Shown here: in pieces, positions 1 through 5,887 of the stretch
Numbering within the stretch: position 1 is the first letter of the stretch
Layout of the letters: each line of letters starts with the position of its first letter
NCBI GenBank assembly: GCA_019236545.1
Contig: JAFAIV010000402.1
Location: forward strand, 1 to 5,887
Direction of reading: 5' to 3'
DNA length: 5,887 nucleotides
Source of the DNA: Actinomycetota bacterium
GTDB taxonomy: Bacteria; Actinomycetota; Thermoleophilia; Gaiellales; Gaiellaceae
Made by a program: the position numbers and the translations under genes
Notes under the pieces: generated by a model
What the model was told of the DNA's origin: nothing
The model's database searches: none
Seen by the model: the letters and a program-made list of their open reading frames with translations, nothing else

Positions 1-1046
1 ACGGCCCGTTCTACCTCCAGGCGTACACCAAGGGCCAGGGCACGGTCCTGATGAAGAACCCGTACTACTGGAAGCCGGCCCACCTGAACGAGATCGATTT
101 CAAGGAGCCCTTCGACTCGAACAGCGAGGTCCAGGCACTCCGCGGCGGTGAGGTCGACGGCCTGATGTCGCCGACGTTCGGCACCTATCTCCAGCCGCTG
201 ACCTCGACGCCGGGCATCACCTTCAACACGGTGCCGGGCTACTTCTACGAGCACCTCGACCTGCAGTTCGGGCCGAAGGCGCAGAACCCGCTGCTGCGGG
301 CGCCGTGGATGCGCGAGGCGATCATGCAGGGCATCGATCGCCAGGCGATCATCAACACGGTGTACGGCGCCCTGGCGCCGGGCCTGAAGCCGCTCGACAG
401 CGCCGTCTACTTCTCGACGCAGTCGACGTACCAGCCGGACTTCTCGAAGTGGAACTACAACCCGGCGAAGGCGCTGGCGCTGCTCAAGAAGCACTGCACG
501 GGCGGCCCCAGCAGCGTCGACCCAAACACGTCGTCCGAGTGGACGTGCTCCGGCTACCCGGCCACGTTCCGCTTCTCCTGGACCGCGTCGAACACGACGC
601 GCGCCAACCAGGAGGCGATCATCGAGGCGCAGCTGAAGGCGATCGGCATCAAGATCGTCGCCGTGCCTCGCGCTTCGAACGTGTTCTTCGGCCAGTACGT
701 CTCGCAGGGTGACTACGACATCGTCGACTTCGCCTGGGTCTCGGGCGACGGCGACCCGTCGGGCTACTTCGCCATCTGGAGCTGCGGTGGCGACTCGAAC
801 TACCTGCACTACTGCTCGAAGAAGGCCGACAGCTACATGATCAAGGGCCAGAGCGAAGGCGATCCCACGAAGCGTGCTGCCGACTGGAACGCCGCCGACG
901 CGATCATGGCGAGCCAGGTGCCGACGATTCCGCTGTACCAGCGGCCTGCCCCGCTGCCGTACAACTCGAATCTCCTCGGCGTCAAGAACAACCCTGGCCA
1001 GAACGGCGCCACGTGGAACGTCGAAGACTGGCAGTGGAAGTCGTAA
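1..1046 (+). CDS. ABC transporter solute-binding protein, SBP_bac_5 (DppA/OppA-like) family, C-terminal part
   Basis: This is the extracytoplasmic ligand-binding component of a peptide/nickel-type ABC importer. The frame is open from base 3, so the ATG at 51 is an internal methionine and the start lies before the window. In-frame residues ahead of it (GPFYLQAYTKGQGTVLMKNP) match the family's usual 'G-T-G-P-[YF] ... NP-x-Y-W' region. The visible 347 residues are roughly the last 60% of a typical 500-600 residue member, so any signal peptide or lipobox is missing. Family landmarks are the helix reading MREAIMQGIDRQAII (fragment residues about 103-117), the late W-x-C...N-x-x-x-Y-C...D segment (about 259-276) and the WNVEDWQWK ending. 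Four cysteines fall at fragment residues 165, 182, 261 and 271, two close pairs that could form disulfides outside the cell (inference). The gene is followed by a strong hairpin and then the permeases. Ligand specificity cannot be read; peptide, nickel and glycoside binders all occur in this family. Confidence 0.93.
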   Translation, partial: GPFYLQAYTKGQGTVLMKNPYYWKPAHLNEIDFKEPFDSNSEVQALRGGEVDGLMSPTFGTYLQPLTSTPGITFNTVPGYFYEHLDLQFGPKAQNPLLRAPWMREAIMQGIDRQAIINTVYGALAPGLKPLDSAVYFSTQSTYQPDFSKWNYNPAKALALLKKHCTGGPSSVDPNTSSEWTCSGYPATFRFSWTASNTTRANQEAIIEAQLKAIGIKIVAVPRASNVFFGQYVSQGDYDIVDFAWVSGDGDPSGYFAIWSCGGDSNYLHYCSKKADSYMIKGQSEGDPTKRAADWNAADAIMASQVPTIPLYQRPAPLPYNSNLLGVKNNPGQNGATWNVEDWQWKS

Positions 1047-1068
1047 CGACCTAGCAGCACCGCAGTAC

Positions 1069-1102
1069 CGGCCCGCGCCCCCGGCACCGGGGGCGCGGGC
1101 CG
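1069..1102 (+). promoter_or_regulatory. Intercistronic GC-only hairpin between binding-protein and permease genes
   Basis: A perfect inverted repeat has arms at 1069-1084 (CGGCCCGCGCCCCCGG) and 1087-1102, separated by only CA. All 16 pairs are G-C. In practice the RNA would form about a 15-bp stem with a four-base GCAC loop. It starts 22 bases after the binding-protein stop and ends 31 bases before the permease ATG. No T-run follows, so it is not a classical intrinsic terminator. Similar structures after binding-protein genes in ABC operons (for example between malE and malF in E. coli) stabilise the upstream mRNA end or cause partial termination. I infer the same role here, giving more binding protein than permease. 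Confidence 0.75.
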
Positions 1103-1113
1103 CTCACGACGAG

Positions 1114-1120
1114 AGAAGGA
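1114..1120 (+). promoter_or_regulatory. Ribosome binding site for the DppB-like permease, long spacer
   Basis: AGAAGGA is the only purine-rich Shine-Dalgarno-like stretch before the ATG at 1134. The 13-base spacer is longer than the usual 5-9 bases. No in-frame start codon lies closer, and the ATG gives the standard DppB N-terminus, so the start is kept and translation initiation may be modest. Confidence 0.6.
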
Positions 1121-1133
1121 CAGAACTCCCGAC

Positions 1134-2102
1134 ATGCTCACCTACATCGCGCGGCGGATCCTCTACAGCATCCCGGTGCTGTTCGTGTCGACCTTCCTGA
1201 GCTTCATGTTCGTCTCGCTGGCCGGCGACCCCAGGCAGAACCTGCTCGCCAACCCGAAGCTCTCGCACGCGCACTACAAGGCGCTGTTCCACACGTACCA
1301 CCTCGACGTCTCGATCCCCGTGCGGTACTGGTACTGGCTCCAGGACGTCTTCGAGCACAAGCTCGGGAGCTCGCTCCTGACGTCGCAGCCGATCTGGCCG
1401 GACATCACGCGCGCGATGGGCCACACGCTCCAGGTGATCGGCATCGCCGAGATCATCGCGATCACCCTCGGCGTCGCCGTCGGGATCTTCTCGGCCGTGA
1501 AGCAGTACTCGATCTTCGACTACCTCTTCACGACCGTCAGCTTCCTGGGCTACGCCATGCCGACCTTCTGGCTCGCGCTGCTGCTCCAGATCCTCTTCAC
1601 GGACATCTACCTGAGCTACAACGTCCGGATCTTCTACACCTCGGGCCTGAACAGCGGCGTCACGTCGAACACGTGGTCGCTCGACCGGTTGCAGCACATC
1701 GCGCTCCCGGTCGCGACGCTCGCCATCATCAGCTTCGCGGTCTACAGCCGCTACATGCGCGCCTCGATGCTGGACGTGATCAGCACGGACTACATCAGGA
1801 CGGCGCGCGCGAAAGGCCTGCCGGAACGGCTCGTGATCATGCGCCACGTCTTCCGGAACGCGCTGATCCCGGTCGTGACGGTCGCCGCGCTCAACATCGG
1901 CGGCCTGCTCGGCGGCGCGATCATCACGGAGACGATCTTCTCGCTCGACGGGATGGGCTACTACTTCATCCAGAAGCTCGGCCAGCTCGACGTCTACGCC
2001 GTGATGGCCTACCTCGCGATCACCTCGCTCTTCATCATCATCTTCAACCTGATCGCCGACGTCGTGTACGGCTACCTCGACCCGCGGATCCGCTATGACT
2101 GA
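1134..2102 (+). CDS. dppB: ABC transporter permease, DppB/OppB family
   Basis: This is an integral membrane subunit that forms half of the translocation channel of a peptide/nickel-type importer. Its 322 residues are close to the family norm of 305-340. It opens with the usual MLTYIARRILYSIPVLF, in which a basic patch leads into TM1 (about 9-30). A long extracytoplasmic loop (about 31-98) precedes TM2 (about 99-121), TM3 (about 132-156), TM4 (about 187-206), TM5 (about 246-268) and TM6 (about 288-313). The cytoplasmic EAA-type coupling loop that docks on an ATPase is at about 218-247 (TDYIRTARAKG, then RHVFRNALIPV). The family C-terminal signature YLDPRIRY is at 314-321. The ATG at 1134 is the only good start. 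Its last 8 bases overlap the next permease gene. The Dpp name marks the family; the transported substrate is unknown. Confidence 0.95.
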   Translation: MLTYIARRILYSIPVLFVSTFLSFMFVSLAGDPRQNLLANPKLSHAHYKALFHTYHLDVSIPVRYWYWLQDVFEHKLGSSLLTSQPIWPDITRAMGHTLQVIGIAEIIAITLGVAVGIFSAVKQYSIFDYLFTTVSFLGYAMPTFWLALLLQILFTDIYLSYNVRIFYTSGLNSGVTSNTWSLDRLQHIALPVATLAIISFAVYSRYMRASMLDVISTDYIRTARAKGLPERLVIMRHVFRNALIPVVTVAALNIGGLLGGAIITETIFSLDGMGYYFIQKLGQLDVYAVMAYLAITSLFIIIFNLIADVVYGYLDPRIRYD

Positions 2103-3105
2103 GATCGGCAAGGCCCTTCCGGAGGACCAGATCACCGGGCACGACTCCGCCGACGTCGCCCCGCCGACGGCCCGCGTTGACGCGATCGCGGTGGGGGGCC
2201 AGGACCTCGTCGCCGAGAGCGCGACCGCCGCCGGCCTCGAGCTCAAGGCGCGCAGCCAGTGGTCGTACGCGCGCTCCCGCTTCATCCGCCACCGCGCCGC
2301 GATGGCGGGCCTCGTCGGGCTGATCATCATCTTCGCGGCGGGCGCGTTCGCGAACTGGGTGGCGCCGTACGGCTACGCCCAGATCGACCTGACGCACCTG
2401 TACGCGCCGCCGACGCTCTCCGGGAACCACTTCTTCGGGACGGACGAGCTGGGCCGCGACTTCTTCAGCCGCACGATCTACGGCATCCGCACCTCGGAGG
2501 AGGTCGGGCTCGTCGTCGCGATCGCGTCGTCGATCCTCGGCGTGATCATCGGCGCCATCGCCGGCTTCTACCGCGGCTGGATCGACAACATCCTCATGCG
2601 CATCACGGACCTCGTGCTGACGCTGCCGGCGCTGGCGATCCTGCTCACCGCCGCGGCGCTCTGGGGCTCGGGCAACCAGTGGCGCATCGTCATCATCCTC
2701 GCGCTCTTCTTCTGGACGGGGATCGCGCGCATCGTCCGCGGCGTCTTCCTCTCGCTCCGCGAGAAGGAGTACGTCGAGGCCGCGAAGGCGGGCGGCGCCG
2801 GCGACTTCCGGATCATGTTCCGGCACATCCTCCCGAACACGCTCGGCCCGGTGATCGTGAACGCGACGCTCGCGGTCGCGGCGGCGATCCTCACCGAGTC
2901 GGCGCTGTCGTTCCTCGGCTTCGGCATCAAGCCGCCGACGCCGTCGCTGGGCGTGCTGATCAGCGAGGGCCAGCAGGACCCGCAGAAGTGGTGGCTGACC
3001 GTGCTGCCGGGCCTCGTGCTCGTGCTGATCGTCGTCTGCGTGAACTTCGTCGGCGACGGCCTCCGCGACGCCCTCGACCCGACCCAGAGGAGAGTTCGTG
3101 CCTGA
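2095..3105 (+). CDS. dppC: ABC transporter permease, DppC/OppC family
   Basis: This is the second channel-forming membrane subunit, partner of the DppB-like protein. The diagnostic DppC/OppC motif FGTDELGRD lies at 114-122, after TM1 (about 68-90) and inside the first extracytoplasmic loop. Further TM segments are at about 135-157, 171-190, 197-216, 250-275 and 301-321. The EAA coupling loop is at about 225-248 (EYVEAAKAGGAGD, then RHILPN), and the ending GDGLRDALDP (320-329) is typical. The ATG at 2095 overlaps the dppB stop by 8 bases with no clear Shine-Dalgarno sequence, suggesting re-initiation by ribosomes finishing dppB. The first 55 or so residues are a hydrophilic, Ala/Asp-rich cytoplasmic tail, longer than in many relatives. 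An in-frame GTG at 2191 (residue 33) is a possible shorter start, but it too lacks a convincing ribosome binding site. The 336-residue length with the tail is within the upper part of the family range. Confidence 0.95.
   Translation: MTEIGKALPEDQITGHDSADVAPPTARVDAIAVGGQDLVAESATAAGLELKARSQWSYARSRFIRHRAAMAGLVGLIIIFAAGAFANWVAPYGYAQIDLTHLYAPPTLSGNHFFGTDELGRDFFSRTIYGIRTSEEVGLVVAIASSILGVIIGAIAGFYRGWIDNILMRITDLVLTLPALAILLTAAALWGSGNQWRIVIILALFFWTGIARIVRGVFLSLREKEYVEAAKAGGAGDFRIMFRHILPNTLGPVIVNATLAVAAAILTESALSFLGFGIKPPTPSLGVLISEGQQDPQKWWLTVLPGLVLVLIVVCVNFVGDGLRDALDPTQRRVRA
3086..3094 (+). promoter_or_regulatory. Ribosome binding site that fixes the GTG start of the DppD-like ATPase
   Basis: AGAGGAGAG, inside the end of dppC, holds a GGAG core at 3089-3092 and sits five bases from the GTG at 3098. 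This supports a GTG start overlapping the dppC stop rather than any later start, and it is the best-spaced Shine-Dalgarno sequence in the window. Confidence 0.75.
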
Positions 3106-4120
3106 GCCGCTGCTGTCGATCCGCGACCTCGTCGTGGAGTTCAAGACCGACGACGGCATCGTGCACGCCGTCGACGGCATCTCCTACGACGTCATGCCGG
3201 GCGAGACGCTCGGGATCGTCGGCGAGTCCGGCTCCGGCAAGAGCGTCTCGACGCTCGCCCTCCTCGGCCTGATCCCGCAGCCGCCGGGACGGATCGTCAG
3301 CGGGACGGCGATGTTCAAGGGCCGCGACCTGCTCAAGCTCAAGAAGAAGGAGCAGCGCGCCTTCCGGGGCAAGGAAGTCGCCATGGTCTTCCAGGACCCG
3401 ATGACCTCGCTCAACCCGGTGCTGAAGGTCGGCTACCAGCTCGGCGAGGCGATCAAGACGCACTTCCCGGACGAGAAGGACGAGGCGATCCGGGCGCGCG
3501 TGATCGAGCTGCTCCGCCTCGTCGGCGTCCCGAACCCGGACACGCGCGCCGACCAGTACCCGCACGAGTTCTCGGGCGGCATGCGCCAGCGCGCGATGAT
3601 CGCGATGGCCATTGCCAACTCGCCCTCGCTGCTGATCGCCGACGAGCCGACGACCGCGCTCGACGTGACGATCCAGGCGCAGGTGCTCGAGGTGATGAAG
3701 ACCGTCCAGACCGAGACGCACGCCGCGACGATCCTGATCACGCACGACCTCGGCATCGTCGCCGAGATGTGCGACCGCGTCCTCGTCATGTACGGCGGCA
3801 AGATCGTCGAGGCGGGCGACGTCTACACGATCTTCAAGGCGCCGCGGCACCCCTACACGATCGGGCTCATGAACAGCCTCCCGAAGCTGACGGAGGACGA
3901 GGAGTGGCTCGAGCCGATCCCCGGCGCGCCGCCCTCCCTGATCAACCGGCCGCCCGGGTGCGCGTTCCACCCGCGCTGCTTCCTCTCACAGGGGCGCGAC
4001 CGCTGCCGTGCCGACGTGCCGGAGCTGCGCATGGTCGGTGACGGCCACTACGCCGCCTGTCACTTCTCGGAGGAGCTCGTCGACTTCAAGTCCAAGTTCG
4101 CGGAGGCGGTGCCGGCGTGA
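3098..4120 (+). CDS. dppD: ABC transporter ATP-binding protein, DppD/OppD family
   Basis: This cytoplasmic ATPase subunit is one half of the motor that drives import through the DppB/DppC channel. Motifs in order are Walker A GESGSGKS (42-49, K48), Q-loop Q99 in MVFQDPMTSLNP, signature FSGGMRQR (158-165), Walker B LLIADEP (178-184, catalytic E183), D-loop ALD (187-189) and switch H216. All are intact. The C-terminal oligopeptide-transporter domain (oligo_HPY) begins at HPYT (251-254). It contains Cys288, Cys294, Cys303 and Cys321 (C-x5-C-x8-C-x17-C), the pattern that binds a [4Fe-4S] cluster in characterised relatives; cluster binding here is inferred. It lacks the insertion after the first strand that marks the DppF-like partner. 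The GTG start overlaps the dppC stop by 8 bases and has a good Shine-Dalgarno sequence. The 340 residues are standard for the family. Confidence 0.95.
   Translation: MPEPLLSIRDLVVEFKTDDGIVHAVDGISYDVMPGETLGIVGESGSGKSVSTLALLGLIPQPPGRIVSGTAMFKGRDLLKLKKKEQRAFRGKEVAMVFQDPMTSLNPVLKVGYQLGEAIKTHFPDEKDEAIRARVIELLRLVGVPNPDTRADQYPHEFSGGMRQRAMIAMAIANSPSLLIADEPTTALDVTIQAQVLEVMKTVQTETHAATILITHDLGIVAEMCDRVLVMYGGKIVEAGDVYTIFKAPRHPYTIGLMNSLPKLTEDEEWLEPIPGAPPSLINRPPGCAFHPRCFLSQGRDRCRADVPELRMVGDGHYAACHFSEELVDFKSKFAEAVPA
4102..4106 (+). promoter_or_regulatory. Ribosome binding site that favours GTG over ATG for the DppF-like ATPase
   Basis: GGAGG lies ten bases before the GTG at 4117 and nineteen before the in-frame ATG at 4126. 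The spacing favours the GTG, which also forms the GTGA four-base overlap with the dppD stop. The two choices differ by only three residues. Confidence 0.6.
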
Positions 4121-5172
4121 CCACGATGCAGGAGCAGATCCACCACCGCGCCTCGCACGGCGAGGAGATCCTCCGGGTCGACTCGCTCGTGAAGCACTTC
4201 CCCATCCGCGCCGGCCTCTTCAAGCGCACGGTCGGGCAGATCCACGCCGTCGACGGCGTCGACCTCGTCGTCAACGCGGGCGAGACGCTCGGCCTCGTCG
4301 GCGAGTCGGGCTGCGGCAAGACGACGCTCGCCCGCTCGATCATCAAGCTGATCGAGCCGACCTCCGGGACGATCACGTTCAACGGTCGCGACATCACCCG
4401 CTTCAACCGGCGCGAGATGCGCGAGGTGCGGGCGGAGATGCAGATCGTCTTCCAGGACCCGTACGCGTCGCTGAACCCGCGCATGACGGTGCGCGACATC
4501 ATCAGCGAGCCGCTCCGGATCCGCGGGCACCATCGCGGCGACCAGGCGCGCGGCCGGATCGACGAGCTGCTGCGCACCGTCGGCCTCTCGCCGGAGCACG
4601 CGAACCGCTTCCCGCACGAGTTCTCGGGCGGCCAGCGGCAGCGCATCGGCGTCGCCCGCGCGCTCGCGCTCAACCCGCAGCTGATCATCCTCGACGAGCC
4701 CGTCTCGGCGCTCGACGTGTCGATCCGCGCGCAGGTCGTCAACCTGCTCGAGTCGCTCCAGCGCGACTTCGGGCTGACCTACATCTTCGTGGCGCACGAC
4801 CTCTCGGTCGTCCGGCACGTGTCCGACCGCGTCGCGGTCATGTACCTGGGCAAGGTCGTCGAGATCGGCTCGAAGCACGACATCTACGAGCGCCCGTCGC
4901 ACCCGTACACGCAGGCGCTCCTGTCGGCGGTGCCGATCGAGGAGCCGGGGCAGCGCGGGAAGCGCGAGCGGATCGTGCTCGAGGGCGACGTCCCGAGCCC
5001 GGCGAACCCGCCGTCCGGCTGCCGCTTCCGCACGCGCTGCTGGAAGGCGCAGGAGATCTGCGCGCAGGAGGAGCCGGCCCTCGTCGACCGCGGCACCGGC
5101 CATCCGACGGCGTGCCACTTCGCCGAGATCGTGAAGCCGCTCGACCTCGTCGGGTCGCAGGCCTCCGCCTAG
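4117..5172 (+). CDS. dppF: ABC transporter ATP-binding protein, DppF/OppF family
   Basis: This is the second cytoplasmic ATPase subunit, expected to pair with the DppD-like protein. The segment at about 28-48 (FPIRAGLFKRTVGQIHAVDGV-like, between first strand and core) is the insertion typical of DppF/OppF and separates it from DppD. Motifs are Walker A GESGCGKT (62-69, K68), Q-loop Q113, signature FSGGQRQR (169-176), Walker B LIILDEP (189-195, catalytic E194), D-loop ALD (198-200) and switch H227. All are intact, so both composite ATP sites of the heterodimer look competent. The C-terminal oligo_HPY region starts at HPYT (262-265) and holds Cys302, Cys308, Cys315 and Cys333 (C-x5-C-x6-C-x17-C), a probable iron-sulfur site by family analogy. 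The start is GTG in a GTGA overlap with dppD. It is the last gene of the operon, and its TAG stop is interlocked with the stop of the opposing acetyltransferase gene. The 351 residues are normal for the family. Confidence 0.95.
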   Translation: MTTMQEQIHHRASHGEEILRVDSLVKHFPIRAGLFKRTVGQIHAVDGVDLVVNAGETLGLVGESGCGKTTLARSIIKLIEPTSGTITFNGRDITRFNRREMREVRAEMQIVFQDPYASLNPRMTVRDIISEPLRIRGHHRGDQARGRIDELLRTVGLSPEHANRFPHEFSGGQRQRIGVARALALNPQLIILDEPVSALDVSIRAQVVNLLESLQRDFGLTYIFVAHDLSVVRHVSDRVAVMYLGKVVEIGSKHDIYERPSHPYTQALLSAVPIEEPGQRGKRERIVLEGDVPSPANPPSGCRFRTRCWKAQEICAQEEPALVDRGTGHPTACHFAEIVKPLDLVGSQASA

Positions 5173-5887
5173 GGCTCGTCGCGCAGCGAGATGTAGAGCG
5201 CGTCGCCGACGCGCTCGAAGCCGACGCCCGCGTAGATCCGCGCCTCCGGCTCGCCCGCTGCGGTGAGCCAGACGAGGCTCGCGCCGCGGGCGCGCATCCG
5301 CTCGGCCAGCCAGGCCGTCATCGCGGCCGCGATGCCGCGGCGGCGGTAGGCGGGGCGGACGCCGATCGCGGCGAGCTCCGTCGCGCCCTCCGCCGGCGGC
5401 GTGCACTGCCCGCCTCCGGCCGGCTCGCCGGTCCCGGTGTCGCGGGCGAGGACGACGAGGCCGCCGGCCGCGACGCCGCGGAGCATGCCCTCCACCCAGG
5501 CGTTCGAGGGCGGGCCGGGCTCGGCGTACGCCTCGTGCTGCGCCGTCGCGGTCGCCCGAACGTCCGGCTCGGTCACGGCCTCGACGAGCTCGATTCCCGG
5601 CGGCGGCTCGGGTGCCCGCGCCTCGCCGAGCGCCATCAGCGGTGCACGGAGCTCGACCGTGAACCCTGCCTCGAGCAGCGCCGGCTCGACGGCCGGAGCC
5701 AGCGCCGGAACGTACTCGAGCCGCGGCACGAGCCCCCGCTCCCGGTAGGCGGCGACGAGGGCCGCGACGTCCTCGGCCGACGGCTCGGCGCCGTCGTCCG
5801 GCACGGCGTAGGAGAGGTACGGGTTCGCCGTGCCGGACGAGAACGTCGCGGTGAACGGGCCGATCCGCTCGGCCTCGCGGAACTGCG
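5169..5887 (-). CDS. GNAT-family N-acetyltransferase, N-terminus beyond window
   Basis: This is a probable acetyl-CoA-dependent N-acetyltransferase of unknown substrate. A GTG at 5804 could give 211 residues, but the frame stays open to the window edge. The 27 codons before it (including QFREAERIGPF and NPYLSYAVPDDG) read as sensible protein, so I treat that GTG as an internal valine and the gene as 5'-partial with 238 visible residues. The C-terminal GNAT domain spans about residues 98-233 of the fragment. Strand beta-4 and the acetyl-CoA pyrophosphate loop read ELAAIGVRPAYRRRGIAAAM, containing R-x-x-G-x-A at 181-186. The later A-R-I-Y-x-G-V-G-F motif (215-223) supplies the usual tyrosine at 218. 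The first roughly 90 residues, ending LLEAGFTVELRAPLMAL, resemble a worn second GNAT half-domain, as in tandem-GNAT proteins (inference). It converges on dppF with overlapping stop codons and no shared function is evident. Its promoter is not in the window. Confidence 0.85.
   Translation of the reverse strand, partial: QFREAERIGPFTATFSSGTANPYLSYAVPDDGAEPSAEDVAALVAAYRERGLVPRLEYVPALAPAVEPALLEAGFTVELRAPLMALGEARAPEPPPGIELVEAVTEPDVRATATAQHEAYAEPGPPSNAWVEGMLRGVAAGGLVVLARDTGTGEPAGGGQCTPPAEGATELAAIGVRPAYRRRGIAAAMTAWLAERMRARGASLVWLTAAGEPEARIYAGVGFERVGDALYISLRDEP
5196..5216. repeat. 10-bp perfect inverted repeat just past the dppF stop, inside the acetyltransferase gene
   Basis: The arms GAGCGCGTCG (5196-5205) and CGACGCGCTC (5207-5216) surround a single C. 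This would be about a 9-bp stem with a three-base loop, 23 bases after the dppF stop. No T-run follows on either strand. It lies in the acetyltransferase codons for E-R-V-G-D-A-L, so it may be a coincidence of GC-rich coding sequence. It could also act as a 3'-end hairpin for the transporter transcript, for which no other terminator candidate is obvious here. Confidence 0.35.

Noticed and set aside
51..53. ATG as the start of the binding-protein gene
   Set aside because: The frame is open back to base 3 and the preceding residues fit the family. A start here would remove the signal peptide and the first lobe of the protein.
1069..1102. Classical Rho-independent terminator ending the operon after the binding protein
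   Set aside because: There is no T-run after the stem, and the downstream genes are the matching permeases and ATPases of the same transporter. Partial termination or mRNA stabilisation is more likely.
1104..2330. 408-codon minus-strand frame opposite dppB
   Set aside because: The translation is rich in Arg, Asp, Val and Glu with no recognisable domain, and dppB covers the same bases with clear membrane-protein signatures.
2259..3272. 337-codon + strand frame overlapping dppC in another register
   Set aside because: The product is dominated by Arg, His, Pro and Asp with no membrane segments or motifs. The true frame gives a complete DppC.
2044..3970. Two further long minus-strand frames opposite dppC and dppD
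   Set aside because: They have the same low-complexity shadow composition, no plausible ribosome binding context, and are fully explained by GC-rich codons on the + strand.
4060..5406. Very long open frame (448 codons) on the minus strand opposite dppF and into the acetyltransferase region
   Set aside because: Its product is Arg/Asp/Glu/Ala low-complexity without any family motif, typical of antisense frames in GC-rich genes. The opposing ATPase has every expected motif.
5401..5748. 115-codon + strand frame opposite the acetyltransferase
   Set aside because: It is Ser/Pro/Ala/Gly-rich without motif or ribosome binding site, while the minus strand shows a coherent GNAT protein.
1..5887. A new defence, mobile or biosynthetic system
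   Set aside because: Every gene belongs to a well-known family in the standard binding protein-B-C-D-F order. I saw no transposase, integrase, array, toxin or unknown gene that would support a novel system.

Overview
The window carries most of a binding-protein-dependent ABC importer operon of the dipeptide/oligopeptide/nickel (Dpp/Opp/Nik) class on the + strand, followed tail-to-tail by an incomplete GNAT-type acetyltransferase gene on the - strand. The DNA is very GC-rich, with nearly all third codon positions G or C, GTG starts and densely packed genes. This suggests a high-GC bacterium, most likely an actinobacterium. A soil lineage such as Thermoleophilia would fit, but that is an impression from codon style and protein flavour, not a demonstrated assignment.

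Layout. Positions 1-1046 hold the C-terminal 347 residues of an extracytoplasmic solute-binding protein (SBP_bac_5 family); its start lies before the window. An 87-base gap (1047-1133) contains a perfect all-G/C 16-bp inverted repeat and the ribosome binding site of the next gene. Two permeases (DppB-like 1134-2102, DppC-like 2095-3105) and two ATPases (DppD-like 3098-4120, DppF-like 4117-5172) follow. Their overlaps are 8, 8 and 4 bases, so they look translationally coupled. The final + strand stop codon and the stop codon of the - strand acetyltransferase share the four-base palindrome CTAG at 5169-5172, leaving no intergenic space. The acetyltransferase reading frame stays open to the right edge of the window, so its true start lies outside.

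How the parts work together. The secreted binding protein should capture a peptide-like or other small ligand outside the membrane and deliver it to a DppB/DppC membrane channel. The DppD/DppF heterodimer should power uptake by ATP hydrolysis. All expected nucleotide-binding motifs are present in both ATPases, and both carry a four-cysteine set in the C-terminal region that in relatives binds an iron-sulfur cluster. The substrate cannot be read from the sequence. The hairpin between the binding protein and the permeases is placed where such operons often set a higher level of binding protein than of membrane components. The acetyltransferase has no evident functional link to the transporter.

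No tRNA, rRNA, CRISPR array, insertion sequence or phage feature was seen, and no gene-free stretch exceeds 87 bases. I found no novel multi-gene system. The points worth a second look are the intercistronic hairpin, the shared stop palindrome, the incompletely bounded acetyltransferase and the cysteine patterns.
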